Assembly: GCA_013397435.1 (NCBI GenBank)
Contig: VZRG01002589.1
Location: 29,594 to 93,593, forward strand
Length of the DNA stretch: 64,000 nucleotides
Direction of reading: 5' to 3'
From: Erythrocercus mccallii
Lineage: Eukaryota > Chordata > Aves > Passeriformes > Dicruridae
Positions 53,171 to 64,000 of the stretch are shown here, in pieces. A model generated the notes under the pieces. It had not been told where the DNA came from. It searched no databases and saw nothing but the letters and a program-made list of their open reading frames with translations. The first letter of the stretch is position 1. Each line of letters opens with the position of its first letter. Both the position numbers and the translations under genes were made by a program.

Positions 53171-54681
53171 TGTGAGCACAAATGGATGGGTCACAGTCAG
53201 TTTTGCATCCCCCAGTTCAAATTAGAGACACATATACAGACATATTTGCGTTTAAAGAGAAGAGAAAATACATTCAATTGTTAATGCCTGTCCAGACATC
53301 ATCATTTCTTGGCATGGTACCATCAAGAGAATCTCAGCAGACAACATTCTTTTCAGATTCAGAGGAAAGGAATCAATTTGTTTTCATATCTTGTTTTATA
53401 ATTTGGTGAATTGGATAAGTGGCCAGTGACGCAGTACCTTTTTGCTCAGAATATTGAGAAAGTTGAGTTAGAGTTGGCAACACTTTGAATATGTAGTTTT
53501 CCAAACATTGAAACAGGTTGAATTGTCTTTTCAACTAATCACCATGGAACTTGCTTCCAGAAGATGCAAACCTTTCTATTAATATAGAGAAGAAAATATA
53601 TGTCAGTCAATTCCTGGTACCTCTTGTGGATATTTCAGTACCAGATTCAACCTTAAGTCCTGATAAGCAAAGGAAGGAGATTCAACTACCATGAATTTTT
53701 TATCTGACTTACAAAGGATTTAATCTTAGTGGTAAGATGGTGCAGAAAGCCAGGCTGAGTTACTTTTTCTCAAGATTTGTTAATTAATATATTTTTTTCT
53801 TTTTCATTTTTTTTTCCTTTTTTCCCTGAAGACACCAGGCTTGTGGGGCTGGAACCAAATAGTAAAGATTTGTTGTCGATGCAGAGATGCAGAAATTTGC
53901 CTTACTGGTGTCATATGCTTATTCTGAAAGACTAAGAAGAATTTTTATTAAGAATAAAGAAACAGCTTATTCTGATGTTTCACTCTTGAATGTATTTGTT
54001 GTCAACTTCTAACTAAACCCGTGAATTAGAGTTTAATTTTTGATGTTTGTGTTTAGAGTTGCCTACCCTTGTGTCAAACAGATACTTCTTTTTTTTCTCC
54101 TTTTTGTGGTGTGTGAGTACACTTGAGCTGTAAAGATTTTTGAATATTTTCTCTGTCCTGTGTTCAGCTCCACTTGTACTTACAGGAGAAAGTGGCAAAC
54201 AGGAAAGGTTCCAGCCCAGACCCATTCATAGAAGCATTTGCAAATCATTTTGTCTAATAGCAGTGATGGATATTCTCACTCTCAAATTCAAATATTCAGG
54301 CCTTTTTTTTCCCCCTGGTTTCCATGGTAGCCTGTAACAGCAAGATCATTCTTCAATTAAGTGCTGTGTATAAAAATCACTTTATAGAGCTCTGAGCTGG
54401 CTACTTCCTTGGGAAGAACAGGCTGCTTTTCAGGAAGGAGAGCAGTCCTCAGCCCAGGAAGTGCTCCCTTCTGCCTGTGCTGAGCAAGGCTTGCAGTTCC
54501 TTCTGGCTGGAAGCAGGAAGAGGGAGGCATCATACTGTGATGAAAAATACTCCCGTAAGGGAGTTGGAGGCTTTGATCTCATGCAAACAGTTTAAGGTGG
54601 CAGGGATTGTGGAATGGGCAGTCCTCCCTGCATTTCTTTCTTACTCTTGTCAGCCTCTAATAACAGCGACCAAGTATTAAA

Positions 54682-55050
54682 TGTCACAGAATCCCAAGAT
54701 GGTTTGGGTTGGAAGGGACCTTCCAAATTTATTGGAAGCTCTTATTGTTCCACCCCTTACCATGAGCAGGGACACCTTCCACGATCCCAGGTTGCTCCAA
54801 GCCCCATCTAACCTGGCCTTGGACACTTCCAGGGATGGGGCACCCACAGCTTCTCTGGGCAACCTGTGCCAGGGTCTTACCACCCTCACAGGGAGGAATT
54901 CCTTCCCAGTATCCCATCTAACCCTGCCCTCTGGCAGTAGGAAGCTATTCGTCATTGTCTTGTCACTCCAGGCCTTTGTCCAAGGTTCCTCTCCAGCTTT
55001 CAGAGCCCCTTTATGCACTGGAAGGTGCTTTAAGTTCTCCCTAAAGACCT
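54682..55050 (-). mobile_element. CR1 LINE 3' end, antisense, about 370 bp
   Basis: The + strand begins GTCACAGAATCCCAAGATGG, then 'gtttgggttggaagggacctt', and follows the 52588 copy closely through the 'gagcagggacaccttcca', 'cttccagggatggggcaccc' and 'caacctgtgccagggtcttaccaccctcaca' landmarks. It is 5'-truncated near 55050. The copy is similar enough to the one at 52588 that both probably belong to the same or a sister subfamily. Confidence 0.93.
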
Positions 55051-55920
55051 ATAAAAATTAATTACATGTATGAAGTCTCATTTGTAGGGAAAATGCAAGG
55101 AGGAGAAGGGGAAACTGAACATCTGGAACAGTAGAATGAAGAATGGAAGGGTAAACTTGTGCCTTTAAATGCGGCAAAGTATAAGGGGAGAGGAAGAAAT
55201 TATGGATTCTGAAAACTGCAAGAAAGGAATGTGTTCTTTTGAAGACACGTCTCTACAGAGGCGCTTAGGAAGCAGGAGAAAAGAGAGGCAGGTGTGCATC
55301 CCAGTGGTTTTGCTTTGCTTTAACAGTCAAAATAGCAGTTTTCTCTTTTCACCTGATGAACACTAGGAGACTGCTTTAAACTACTGCAGAATGATGGAGC
55401 CAGAATATTCCACTGAACAGGGCCAGAAATTACAATGTAGCTCCATTTTTGAATATTCTCATCAAGCATAGTGTAACACCCCTTGATGTTTATGTCGTGA
55501 GCTTCAAGGACAATTTCTTGGAGAAAGGACAAGAAAGCAATTAATAGGTAAGAGTTTATGTTGAATGAGAATGTAGTTATGCCCAAAAAAGTGGGTATTG
55601 TATAGAAAACTCAGCCTTTTGTTGAAACTTAAAAGTGTGAGTATGTTACAGGAAAGGCACCCTGATATTAAGGCTTCCAGACAGCTTAAGCTTATAGTGG
55701 GGGAAAGAGAGCACTGAAAAGTCCTGAAAGGAAAATTTGCTGACAGTGCTGAAGGCTGGGGGAAAAATACTATTTGTTACAAAATACTGAGAAAACTAAA
55801 TGCCCTTCACAAAATCAAACATTCAGTGAAGGTTCTGTTAAAATATTTTGGTTTACTGTATTTTCCCAATTTAAAGATTTTTTCCACCAAGCTGTAAGAC
55901 ACAACCAGAGGAGTTACAGG

Positions 55921-56020
55921 GTTGGTTAACCTGGTCTGGTGGAAGGTGTTCCTGTCCATGGCAGGGGCTTGGAACGAGATGAGTATTAGGGTCCCTTCAA
56001 CCCAAACCTTTCTGTGAGTC
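55921..56020 (+). mobile_element. CR1 LINE 3' end, sense, about 100 bp
   Basis: It reads in CR1 sense orientation: TAACCTGGTCTGGTGGAAGG, 'tgttcctgtccatggcaggggcttggaac', and GTCCCTTCAACCCAAACC, ending with a degraded terminal 'tttctgtgagtc'. It is strongly 5'-truncated. It is the mirror image of the start of the 54682 copy, about 0.9 kb away. Confidence 0.9.
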
Positions 56021-56079
56021 AGCTGGATGCTTTATCCTGTGTCTTGCATTTGTGTATGTACCAAGAAATGTATCATAAT

Positions 56080-56129
56080 AAATGGTGTATTTACACAGCC
56101 ATTTTTAATTTGCACAAAATACACCATTT
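56080..56129. repeat. perfect 13-bp inverted repeat (hairpin)
   Basis: AAATGGTGTATTT at 56080-56092 and its exact reverse complement AAATACACCATTT at 56117-56129 are separated by a 24-base loop. It lies 60 bases after the short sense CR1 copy. It could be a chance hairpin or the remains of a small inverted-repeat element; there is no terminator-like U tract. Confidence 0.8.
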
Positions 56130-58499
56130 CAGCTAATTCTGATGGTTAAATTTGTAAGGTAGAGGATCCAAAGCAATGTAAGAGGAGTTATAACTAAGAA
56201 TTTAAGGCATTTTTCTGCTTAAACATGCTTTACTTACAGTGCTCCTCTGTGTTTTTCTTCTTTCCTTTTTCCTTAGCAGCACTTGATTAATTTTCCCCCT
56301 TGAGTCCACTATCTTTATGTTAATTAATATACTCAGACTTTTCATTCCCTCTTGTATTTCGTCTGCTATTTATTACTATTTGTCTTTCAGCACTCTTCAG
56401 GGCCTGCTGCTTTATTAGTTATGTAAAGTTTTGGGTTTCTAGTATTAATAAGTTTATATAGGTAAATCTTTTTTATATTTTGCTCTCAAATACTCCTTAG
56501 TGAATCTTAGACACAAACTGTTGAGAAACATGTTGTATGTTGAGCTTTCCTAGTTTTCTGCTCCTGTTTCCACATTCCTGTTTATATTTGTCCTGTCAAC
56601 ACTGCTGTGATCTGTGTGTGTTCCAGCAGTTTATCTTTTCTCAATTCTGAGGTGACAGTTCCCTCTTGCATTGTATTTTTAGAAGCATATCCAGACTTTT
56701 ATGGATTTTGGCTCTAATATATGCTCTCTCATTCTCTTACCCATGCCAAAACATGTTGAGCAACTATTCATTGTGTTGTTTTAACTTCACTTTTGATATG
56801 ATGCTTCCTCTTATTTTTCTATAGTAGCCAAGTTCCAATCAAAAATTTAAAAATTAAAGTTTTCCTTAAAGGCATTTTATCAACAGGGTTTCTTCTAATT
56901 ATCTTTGTAAATCCCTTTTAAGTAAAGATCCTGTCTCTGCTCCGGAAATGGCCAGTCCAGGAACAGAGTCATTGATATCAAAAGCTTTTGAAGCAGCAGA
57001 TAAAGAATCTGTGCCACTCCCAGAGGAGAGGTTTTTCAGATAACATGTGACATGTTTAAACCATTGCTATTACTGGTTTCCTATTCCTCCTCAAATTGCT
57101 TAAAGACTAAGCTCAGAGTACCTAGACTTCTTAAAGTTCATGGAATGGAAACTTGAAGTCCTTGATTTTTTTTCTGATAGATACATATTTGCAAAAAGGA
57201 AAAAGCAGGACTGGAGCCTAGTCCAGTCCTCTTCCTTATATCCTCTGGTAAGGAAGAGCCTTTTCCTGCTTTGCCCTTTGTTCTTATGTTTAGGGTTTTA
57301 CATACCCAAAGAATGGTGTCACACTCAGAGTACCTGGAGTTAGAATTGCTTATGTGCTGCTCTTTTGTACATTCATCCATGAGACTGCTAGAGGGATACC
57401 TGGAAAATATGCAAGTAGGGACCATCTTGGAGATAGTTTAAATTGTCCGGACTCTACAGGAACCTTGGGAATAAAATCAAAAGCAGTCTGCAGCATCCTT
57501 ATCAACCCTCTTGTAAGAACCCCCCCTTCCTGCGCTTCTTCCCAGGCTCATTGGCTGCAGCAGAGCTGCGCATGTCAGAGAGACAGCAATGTCACCTCCA
57601 CAGAGCGTTTGGTGTCTGTGCTAATGAAGGCACACAGAACAGCAGACAGCCTTGGGAGGTTGGTGGCTCACCAAAGCTGACACACAGAGAGACTAAGTCA
57701 AGGTTACACACAGCATCTGAAGTCTAGCACTTCTTAATTTCTTCTTTAATTTCAAAGCACAAAGACAAGGGGTTTTTTGCATGTGATTTCTCAAATTCTT
57801 TGTGTTTCCTTACAGAAAAAAGCTCTATGCATGTGTTCAGATAGTCAGAAGGTAAAAAGGGACTTTGGAATGGGCTAACAGCTAAGAGAAAATGGGTTGT
57901 TTTCCTAGAAAAGCACGACAAAAGAATTACGTGAAAAAACGAGAATTCGTCTCATCTTGCATACTTTTAAATGAGGAGAGAGAAAGATAAAGGCATTGCT
58001 TTGTGCCAGCTCAGCTAATTTTTTTCATTGTCTTTTCACAGGTCATTGTCAGTAAATGCTTTGGTCTTTAATGTACTCTAAATAAGTGATTTCACAAGAA
58101 GCAAAAGTAATGAAGAGGGATTTCTAGTGTATCTGTGTTCAACTTTCCTGAATTTTACAAAAGCAGGTGAATGTGCTCATGAAGCGCAGGATAAGCTGAA
58201 TGAGAGACAATATTCTGGATGCTGTGTAACTCCAGAAAAGATTGGGACACAACACTGCTGGGCAGGAGGTGGTTGTGCTGCACATGAAGCTGTTCTTGAA
58301 GAAGCAGCAGCATTCCCAGTGTGTGTCCCTGTCTGTCTCCAGCTCAGTGAGAGGCTGAGATTAACAGAGATTGGGGTCATGGTTCACACTGCTCCCCAAT
58401 GACCTCACTGGCTTCTGTTCAACGGCCTGCTTTTGTAAAATTCACTGGGACACTTTAAAACCAAGACCAGTCAGATTTGGTTAAACAAAATGATTAGAA

Positions 58500-58983
58500 T
58501 TTATTAAACAGCACAGTTACAGACAGAAGTGCACCCAAGTCTCGTTTCCTTCTTTCAGGTGAATAAAAAAAGCGTAGAAATGTTGCAGGTGGCTTTCACT
58601 TAAAGAGGGAAATCAAACGTTTTAGATAGAGATTTTTTCCACGATGTTTGTGTATCTCCAGTCTCACTTTTTGAAGGACACCAGCTTTCCTCAAACTGAA
58701 GGTAAAGTTCTTCACCTTTCTGCAGCAGCTTACAAAGCCTCTGTTTTACTGTTGTTAAATGTGTTGGCTTTTTTCCATCAAGTAAAGGATATGGGAGAGT
58801 ACCAGTCAGCCCTGGCCTTGTGGCTCTCTGGATGGTGCTGTTGAACACTGAAAAGTAAGAGTTGGCTCTGGGAAACCTGGAGTTCAGCAGTCTCTTTGGT
58901 GTGCCATTGCTGATAAGGTTTGGCACTGTGGATACCAAATGCAGACATCTCCGTAGTCCTGATCCTTCCCTTCCACGTGCTGG
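58500..58983 (-). other. minus-strand open frame with poly(A) signal; unrecognised, possibly chance
   Basis: On the minus strand a frame is open from about 58995 (just after a stop codon) down to the TAA at 58600, about 131 codons with no ATG at its start. About 100 bases further on is AATAAA (near 58505-58500). A 3' splice-site-like sequence (TTTGCTGCTCCAG) precedes 58983, so it could be a terminal exon of a nested antisense gene. I do not recognise the protein. The other two minus frames are also open for 60-80 codons here, which argues for relaxed stop density and not selection. No poly(A) tail follows, so a young retrocopy is unlikely. Confidence 0.2.
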
Positions 58984-59769
58984 AGCAGCAAACACTTACA
59001 GGAAAATGCAGAGGCTCCAAACTGAGCGTAACTCTTCAGAGCTGTGTCTGGGAAGCTCTCATTCAATTAACAGCAGCTTCCTTGAGGGACATGAAGAAAG
59101 GGCAGGTCTCTCAAGGGACAAGAGGCAGGTGAGCAAGGAGCAGGGTATGACAGGGTATCCATCAGCAGCTGCAAGGGACTCGCGTATGGCTTGCTGAGCT
59201 CTGTCAGATCTTTGGCAACTCATAGGTGTGGCACAAAAGGACTGGCCTCTTGTCTCTCTCTTTTTTTCCCCTCTGAGTTTTCTTACTAGATACTATGTTT
59301 TGTGGACTCTAGAGCCTGTCACATCAGTTGAAAATCTTGAGATAATTACTTCTCCTTTTGTATTTTTTAGGACTTGCTTTTCATCTTCCCCACTTTACTA
59401 CTTCTGAGAAATACGGGTAGAAATAAGAGTAACAGATGGCTGAGGAAAGGATCAAAACTGCATCAGGGAAAGCAGAAAGACTGAGGGAAAGAGGATAGAC
59501 TGTGGCTATCTAATCCTCCTGTGATCGTCTTTTGCCTACTGACTTTCTGGAAAGTGGAGGTACCATGTTTTATGGCATTTTGTTTTATGAGATGGAGAGA
59601 TGTTGACATTGAGTAACAAGAGGTTTGTTTCTCTGATAAAGAAAATACCTTTTAGCAAAAACACTTGTAGGCGTGTTGCAATGCTGACAGTATGTGTGTG
59701 AGTTACTGCTGAGCTCTGGGAACCTGCAGATGGGACAGGCATATCCATAGAAAGTGGAAGGAGGGGTGG

Positions 59770-60275
59770 ACACTGAAGTAAATGTCCTCGGTTTCTGTGA
59801 AAGTGAGCTTGAAGTCCTTCAAAGCATGAAATGTGGATAAGTGTGATGTGCTTAAGAGAGTCAGCCTGGATTTCCAGGAGGCCCTCTGGGGAGTCCTCAC
59901 TCTACTGAGCAAGGGGAAACTGGACAGCAGCGTTGCTCAGTTTTAAAAAGGCCAAAGGAAGATCTTGCTGCTTCCTTCAATTTTTGAAGGACTAGAGAGA
60001 AGGGGGCTGCAGACTCTTCATGCAGTTCTGTGGCAGGTAACAGACACAAGTTGAAATGTGTGGAGTTCTAGTTTGACAGAATGGAAAACATTTCTGCCAT
60101 GAGGTGAGACAGTGGAGGCAGAAGGGCTCCCTTTGTGGGCAAACATAGTGTGGGTTCACTGTCCTAGGACATACTCAGACTCACCTTATCTAGCTGGATC
60201 TCTGCTTTGGGAAGGGTTTGGACTAGTGACAGTCAGGAATCCTGCCACCTGAAATTATACAATTCTAGACTTCTG
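59770..60275 (+). mobile_element. CR1 LINE fragment, sense, older subfamily
   Basis: In sense orientation I see CR1 3' landmarks in order: 'gcagactcttcatgcagttctgtggcagg', 'cagacacaagttgaaatgtgtgg', 'gccatgaggtgagacagtgga', 'gggtttggactagtgacagtcaggaatcctgccacctga', and a degraded end near 'attatacaattctagacttctg'. It is diverged and from a different subfamily than the 52-56 kb copies. The 5' edge is uncertain. Confidence 0.65.
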
Positions 60276-63200
60276 AGGAAGGTAAGGAGCTGTGAGCTTG
60301 TCCTTCTGTGAACAGCATTTGTTAAAAATCACAGGAAATAGAACAGGGATAGATAATCTGTGTTAAAATAGTAATTATATGCTTACTGCTTTTCAAATTG
60401 ATGGATCAATGCTTTTAGCTATCCAGAAGAATGCATAATAAAGAATCTACCGTATATGAAGCCTATTCCAGCGTGGTGGAACAGAAATCCATTATTTTTC
60501 CTTCGAGAAGCACTCAGTGTTTTAAAAACTGCTCTGGGGTTTATTGTAGAAAGTACAGTAGTGGTACAAAGCAATTGCTCTCCCTTGAAATTAGTTTATC
60601 AGGCCTTTGTTATTACATTATCCCACACCTGAGCTTGTGTTATAACAAGAGACACCTAGTGCCAAGCATCAGCTCATTCAGCAGGTACTTGTGGCCAGTG
60701 GAAAACTCCCTCAAGAGCTCAGGGCTGGGGCTGTGCCCCAGGGACAGGGCACAGGTAGGATGCCTGTTGTTAGCAATGGCAATAGTGTTTCTCTCCATTG
60801 GCGGCTACAGAAATGCTTACACAGCAGGAATGTGTTCATATTTGGATTGTCAGGCTCTTGTCCTGTCACCTGACCCCTCTGAGAAGTGTCTGGTGCTGCT
60901 GTCTGTGCCTCCTCAGATCAGGTGTTTATGCACACAGACAGGTCCTTCTATGAGGAGGGAAGAACTTGTGCTCACATTGGGCCCCTCGTTTCAGAGGGAA
61001 GCTTTTGTGGGGGCCTGTTCACAAGGTAGGTGAGGGATGGACAGCAGATGTGAAAACAGCCTGTGATAAAGGCACACAGAAAGAGGAGATAGACCTAAAT
61101 GGACTTAGTGCAAATATTTACATTGTTGTATCTTAACACTTTACTTGGGCTCAGCCTCCACACTACCTATGTTTATATTGCTGGATTTGAGTCACTTCTG
61201 ACAGCAGGCAGCCAAAAGCTGCTTCCACACATGCGCTGATAAGCTGTAGTTACTCACATTCTGCTCTTGGAGCCTGCTGTCATTGTGAATAATCTGAAAA
61301 TACAACCTCTGTGCTTGGCAGTACTCTGAGAGGAAAGCTAAGAATATGAAATAAAGGGCAAATTTGTGTGCATATACGAGACACGAAAAATCTCTCTCAA
61401 ACTTAGATTGCACCTGCATCTTGAACACTGAATGTAGTTATGACCATCCCACTTCCTAAAGATACACAAATTTAGAGAGAAAAAACCCAAGCAATGTGGA
61501 AAAGAATGGCAAATAGAAGAATAGTTTTTCATGCATTGCAAAAGGATCTGGTTTATCAAATAAAATGATCAAGCAGTGGTTTTAGAAATAGAATGAGGTA
61601 CCTTCTAAAGGACTGTGGGGCTAAACTGCAGGTTGCATTGATGCACAATTCTTTGGAGATGAAAAGTACAAATGAGTTAAGAGATGATGGATCCACTATC
61701 AGCTATTAGATCCGATAGTCATAGTGTGCCTTAACACTCTACAGCTCAGGTGTACTCTGAACTACTGCCAAATGTGAGATTCGTGTGATGCTGACTTGTG
61801 CTTGCATTCTGCCTGACACCCAGTGCTGATTGCTGAGGAATCTCGAGGTTAATTTGTTTCATCACATCCACCAGGAGCATTCTTGACAAACATCTGCTTA
61901 CAATGTGCAGGAAGCACAGCGTGAGCAGTGCTCACAGAAATGAACCTTGGAACCAGCCCTGGGGGAACAGGTGGGAAGTTTCAGCAGAGCATTTCTTGGA
62001 TGTGTGCTTTTACCTCTCCTCAAGTGTGAGTGTCCTGTGTGGCTACAGGCTCTTCATTCAGCCAGGGTGACCTGGGGCAGTGCAGGCAGGGCGTGGCTGC
62101 AGGGTGCCTGCAGAGCTGAGGGCTTCCAAGAGCAAAAGCTATGAGACATTGACAGGAACAAACTGCTGCCTTCGGGGCAACAAAGGCTCCTCAGCTTTTC
62201 ACTCATGTTCATGTCACTGACTACTCTTCAAAGTTACCTGACAAAGAAGTTGGTACTGTATGAGAATTGCTACTTTGAGTCATCAAAGCATGAAAAGATC
62301 TACCTTATGAAGTAATTTAGTAAAAATACTAGATTGCAAGTTTAGCATCTTTGGTTAGTAATTATGTGGCTTCATGTAAACATCTCTGTGAGGATGCAAA
62401 GCAGCTTATACTTGGCAAGTGCAAATGCTATAGAGCCATTTCAAACCAGCTTTATCTGCCTGAAACCCAGGGCAAGGGAGTTTCCTTTATCAAAAGACTC
62501 AAGCACATGAAGTGTGCTGTTTCTGATGCACTAAATTATGTAGACCTACTTCTTTTCCTGCTAGCAGTCTGGGGACTGAGCATGCTTTCTTGCTGAAGAG
62601 CATCTTAGCAGTTTCTGCCTATGACATCCTTTGGCAGTGTTGGCTGGCAGCTGTCAGTCTAGCTATTCTAAAATGGTGTCACCAGCAAACTATCTGCTCC
62701 ATTATTATCCTTTCTTTCAAAGCATTTATATCTGCTATGGAACATATTTCATCAACATCTTTACATAGAAGGATCTACTGGTAGGTTCATTCTGTTCTGA
62801 AAACTGACCATTTTTGCTATCTCTCTTTTCCTGGTTTTAATCTGAAAACCTTGCTTGCATATGATTATTGCACATCAGCTTCTTTAAGAAAATGGGGGAG
62901 ATCATTGTAGGGTTTTGAAAATGTCTCTGTGTTGCATGAATGTATGACTTTCAGCTGATTATTGATGCTTCGTAGAGCTCCAGGGAGGTTGTGAGGCATT
63001 ACTTGACAGAAATAACATCAACCCTTGAACAAACACACCAGATCTGTAGTACAACACCTCCCAGTCTGATACAGCAGTCAGATTTAATGCTGTGTAGTTC
63101 TTTCAGTCACTCCTGAATTCTTTATCTTTTCCCTTTTTTATTTTTATGACACTCAACATAGTTTAAGCAAGTAACAAATCCTCACACAATTGCAGTTTCA

Positions 63201-63735
63201 GTATTTCACAGGATCTGTTTTCTTTAAAGTAGGGATGAAGTTTCTATCTCTTTATACTATAAGAATTGTACTTTTTTCTTTTCAGCAAGAGGAAATAATT
63301 GGATTGTCAGTGACATACATAATTTTCTTCTTTGTAAAAATCTCTGATTATCTTCAATGTATTTCTTCCCATACTTGTAATGAGGGAATCAGTGCCATCA
63401 CTGTTATCTTCTGGATCAAATAACGTTTTGGATTTTAAAAGAGATTAGCAGTTCAAATCATATGAAATGCTAGTTACGTATATAAAGTTATCAACTTCTT
63501 AATCTCATTTGGAACTTTGAACTCTTAAGTATAGTACAGAATTGCTCTTAAAATGAAACAATTGTCATTGAATTTGAGTATCAGAAATAGCAAGGGTTTG
63601 ATATTAAATTCCACTGTATTGTACAGTTACCCCTATGTTAGTAAAAAAAATTAATAAATCCTCCAAGATTTACTGTTAGCTTTTAATGATGCTTCTTATA
63701 GATATTGACAGTATTAACATTACTGATTGTTTTAA

Positions 63736-64000
63736 GCACAGACTCATGGAATTGTTTAGATTGGAAAATCCCTCTGACACTACTGAGTTCAACCCTCCCC
63801 CAGCACTGCCAAGGCCATTACTGTTCCATGTCCTCAAGTGCCACATCCACACGGATTTTAAATCCAATGCAGTGATGGGGGCTGTACCACTGCCTTCATC
63901 AGCCTGTGCCAGGACTGGACAACCCTTCTGGTGAAGAAATTGTCCCTAATGTCCAACCTAACCCTCCTCTGGCTTGAGATCATTTCCTCTTGTCCTGTTG
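63736..64000 (-). mobile_element. CR1 LINE 3' end, antisense, runs past the window
   Basis: The + strand starts with ACAGACTCATGGAATTGTTT and 'agattggaaaatccctctgacac', then 'gagttcaaccctcccccagcactgccaaggcc', 'cacatccacacgg', and 'ttgtccctaatgtccaacctaaccctcctctggc', a recognised order for an older antisense CR1. It continues beyond position 64000. Confidence 0.88.

Noticed and set aside
54677..55061. Overlapping open frames of 113 and 126 codons
   Set aside because: Both fall on the CR1 copy at 54682-55050 and reflect its base composition.

Overview
The window looks like bird genomic DNA: AT-rich, intron-dominated sequence with scattered CR1 LINE 3' ends (the avian type, with the octamer-like ATTCTATG terminus and internal CR1 landmark phrases) and no sign of operons. 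The only gene I can identify with certainty is the 5' part of STAG1 (cohesin subunit SA1) on the + strand. I cannot fix the species; several CR1 copies resemble songbird-type CR1, which is only a hint.

Layout. Positions 1-15429 are intronic sequence (or upstream flank) of STAG1, with no CpG-island promoter visible, so the first non-coding exon probably lies before the window. The first coding exon is 15430-15564 (ATG at 15536). It is followed by coding exons at 22384-22486, 31596-31760 and 43161-43257. All four have GT-AG introns and phases that join into one uninterrupted reading frame of 131 complete codons plus one base. They encode the SA1 N-terminus: a short leader, an acidic stretch, an AT-hook-type basic motif, a variable linker, and the first conserved segment before the STAG domain. 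From 43258 to the end (20.7 kb) I find no further STAG1 exon, so the next intron runs off the window.

Repeats. About 420 bp of a 20-bp minisatellite lie 0.9 kb into the intron after the start-codon exon; its minus (template) strand is rich in G-runs. CR1 fragments are sparse in the first 52 kb (about 10.8, 24.5 and 28.8 kb) and dense in the last 12 kb (52.6, 54.7, 55.9, 59.8 and 63.7 kb). Two of them form an inverted pair. Small TG/TA microsatellites and a 31-bp tandem duplication next to a 5' splice site are also present.

Things worth a second look: two upstream ORFs in the STAG1 leader, one of them a bare AUG-UAG; the minisatellite; two short exon-like segments in the last intron that would introduce early stops; a G+T-skewed block at 5.2-6.7 kb that may be a decayed antisense retroelement; and a minus-strand ORF at 58.6-59.0 kb followed by AATAAA, which could be the end of a nested antisense gene or chance. 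I found no evidence for a wholly new biological system.
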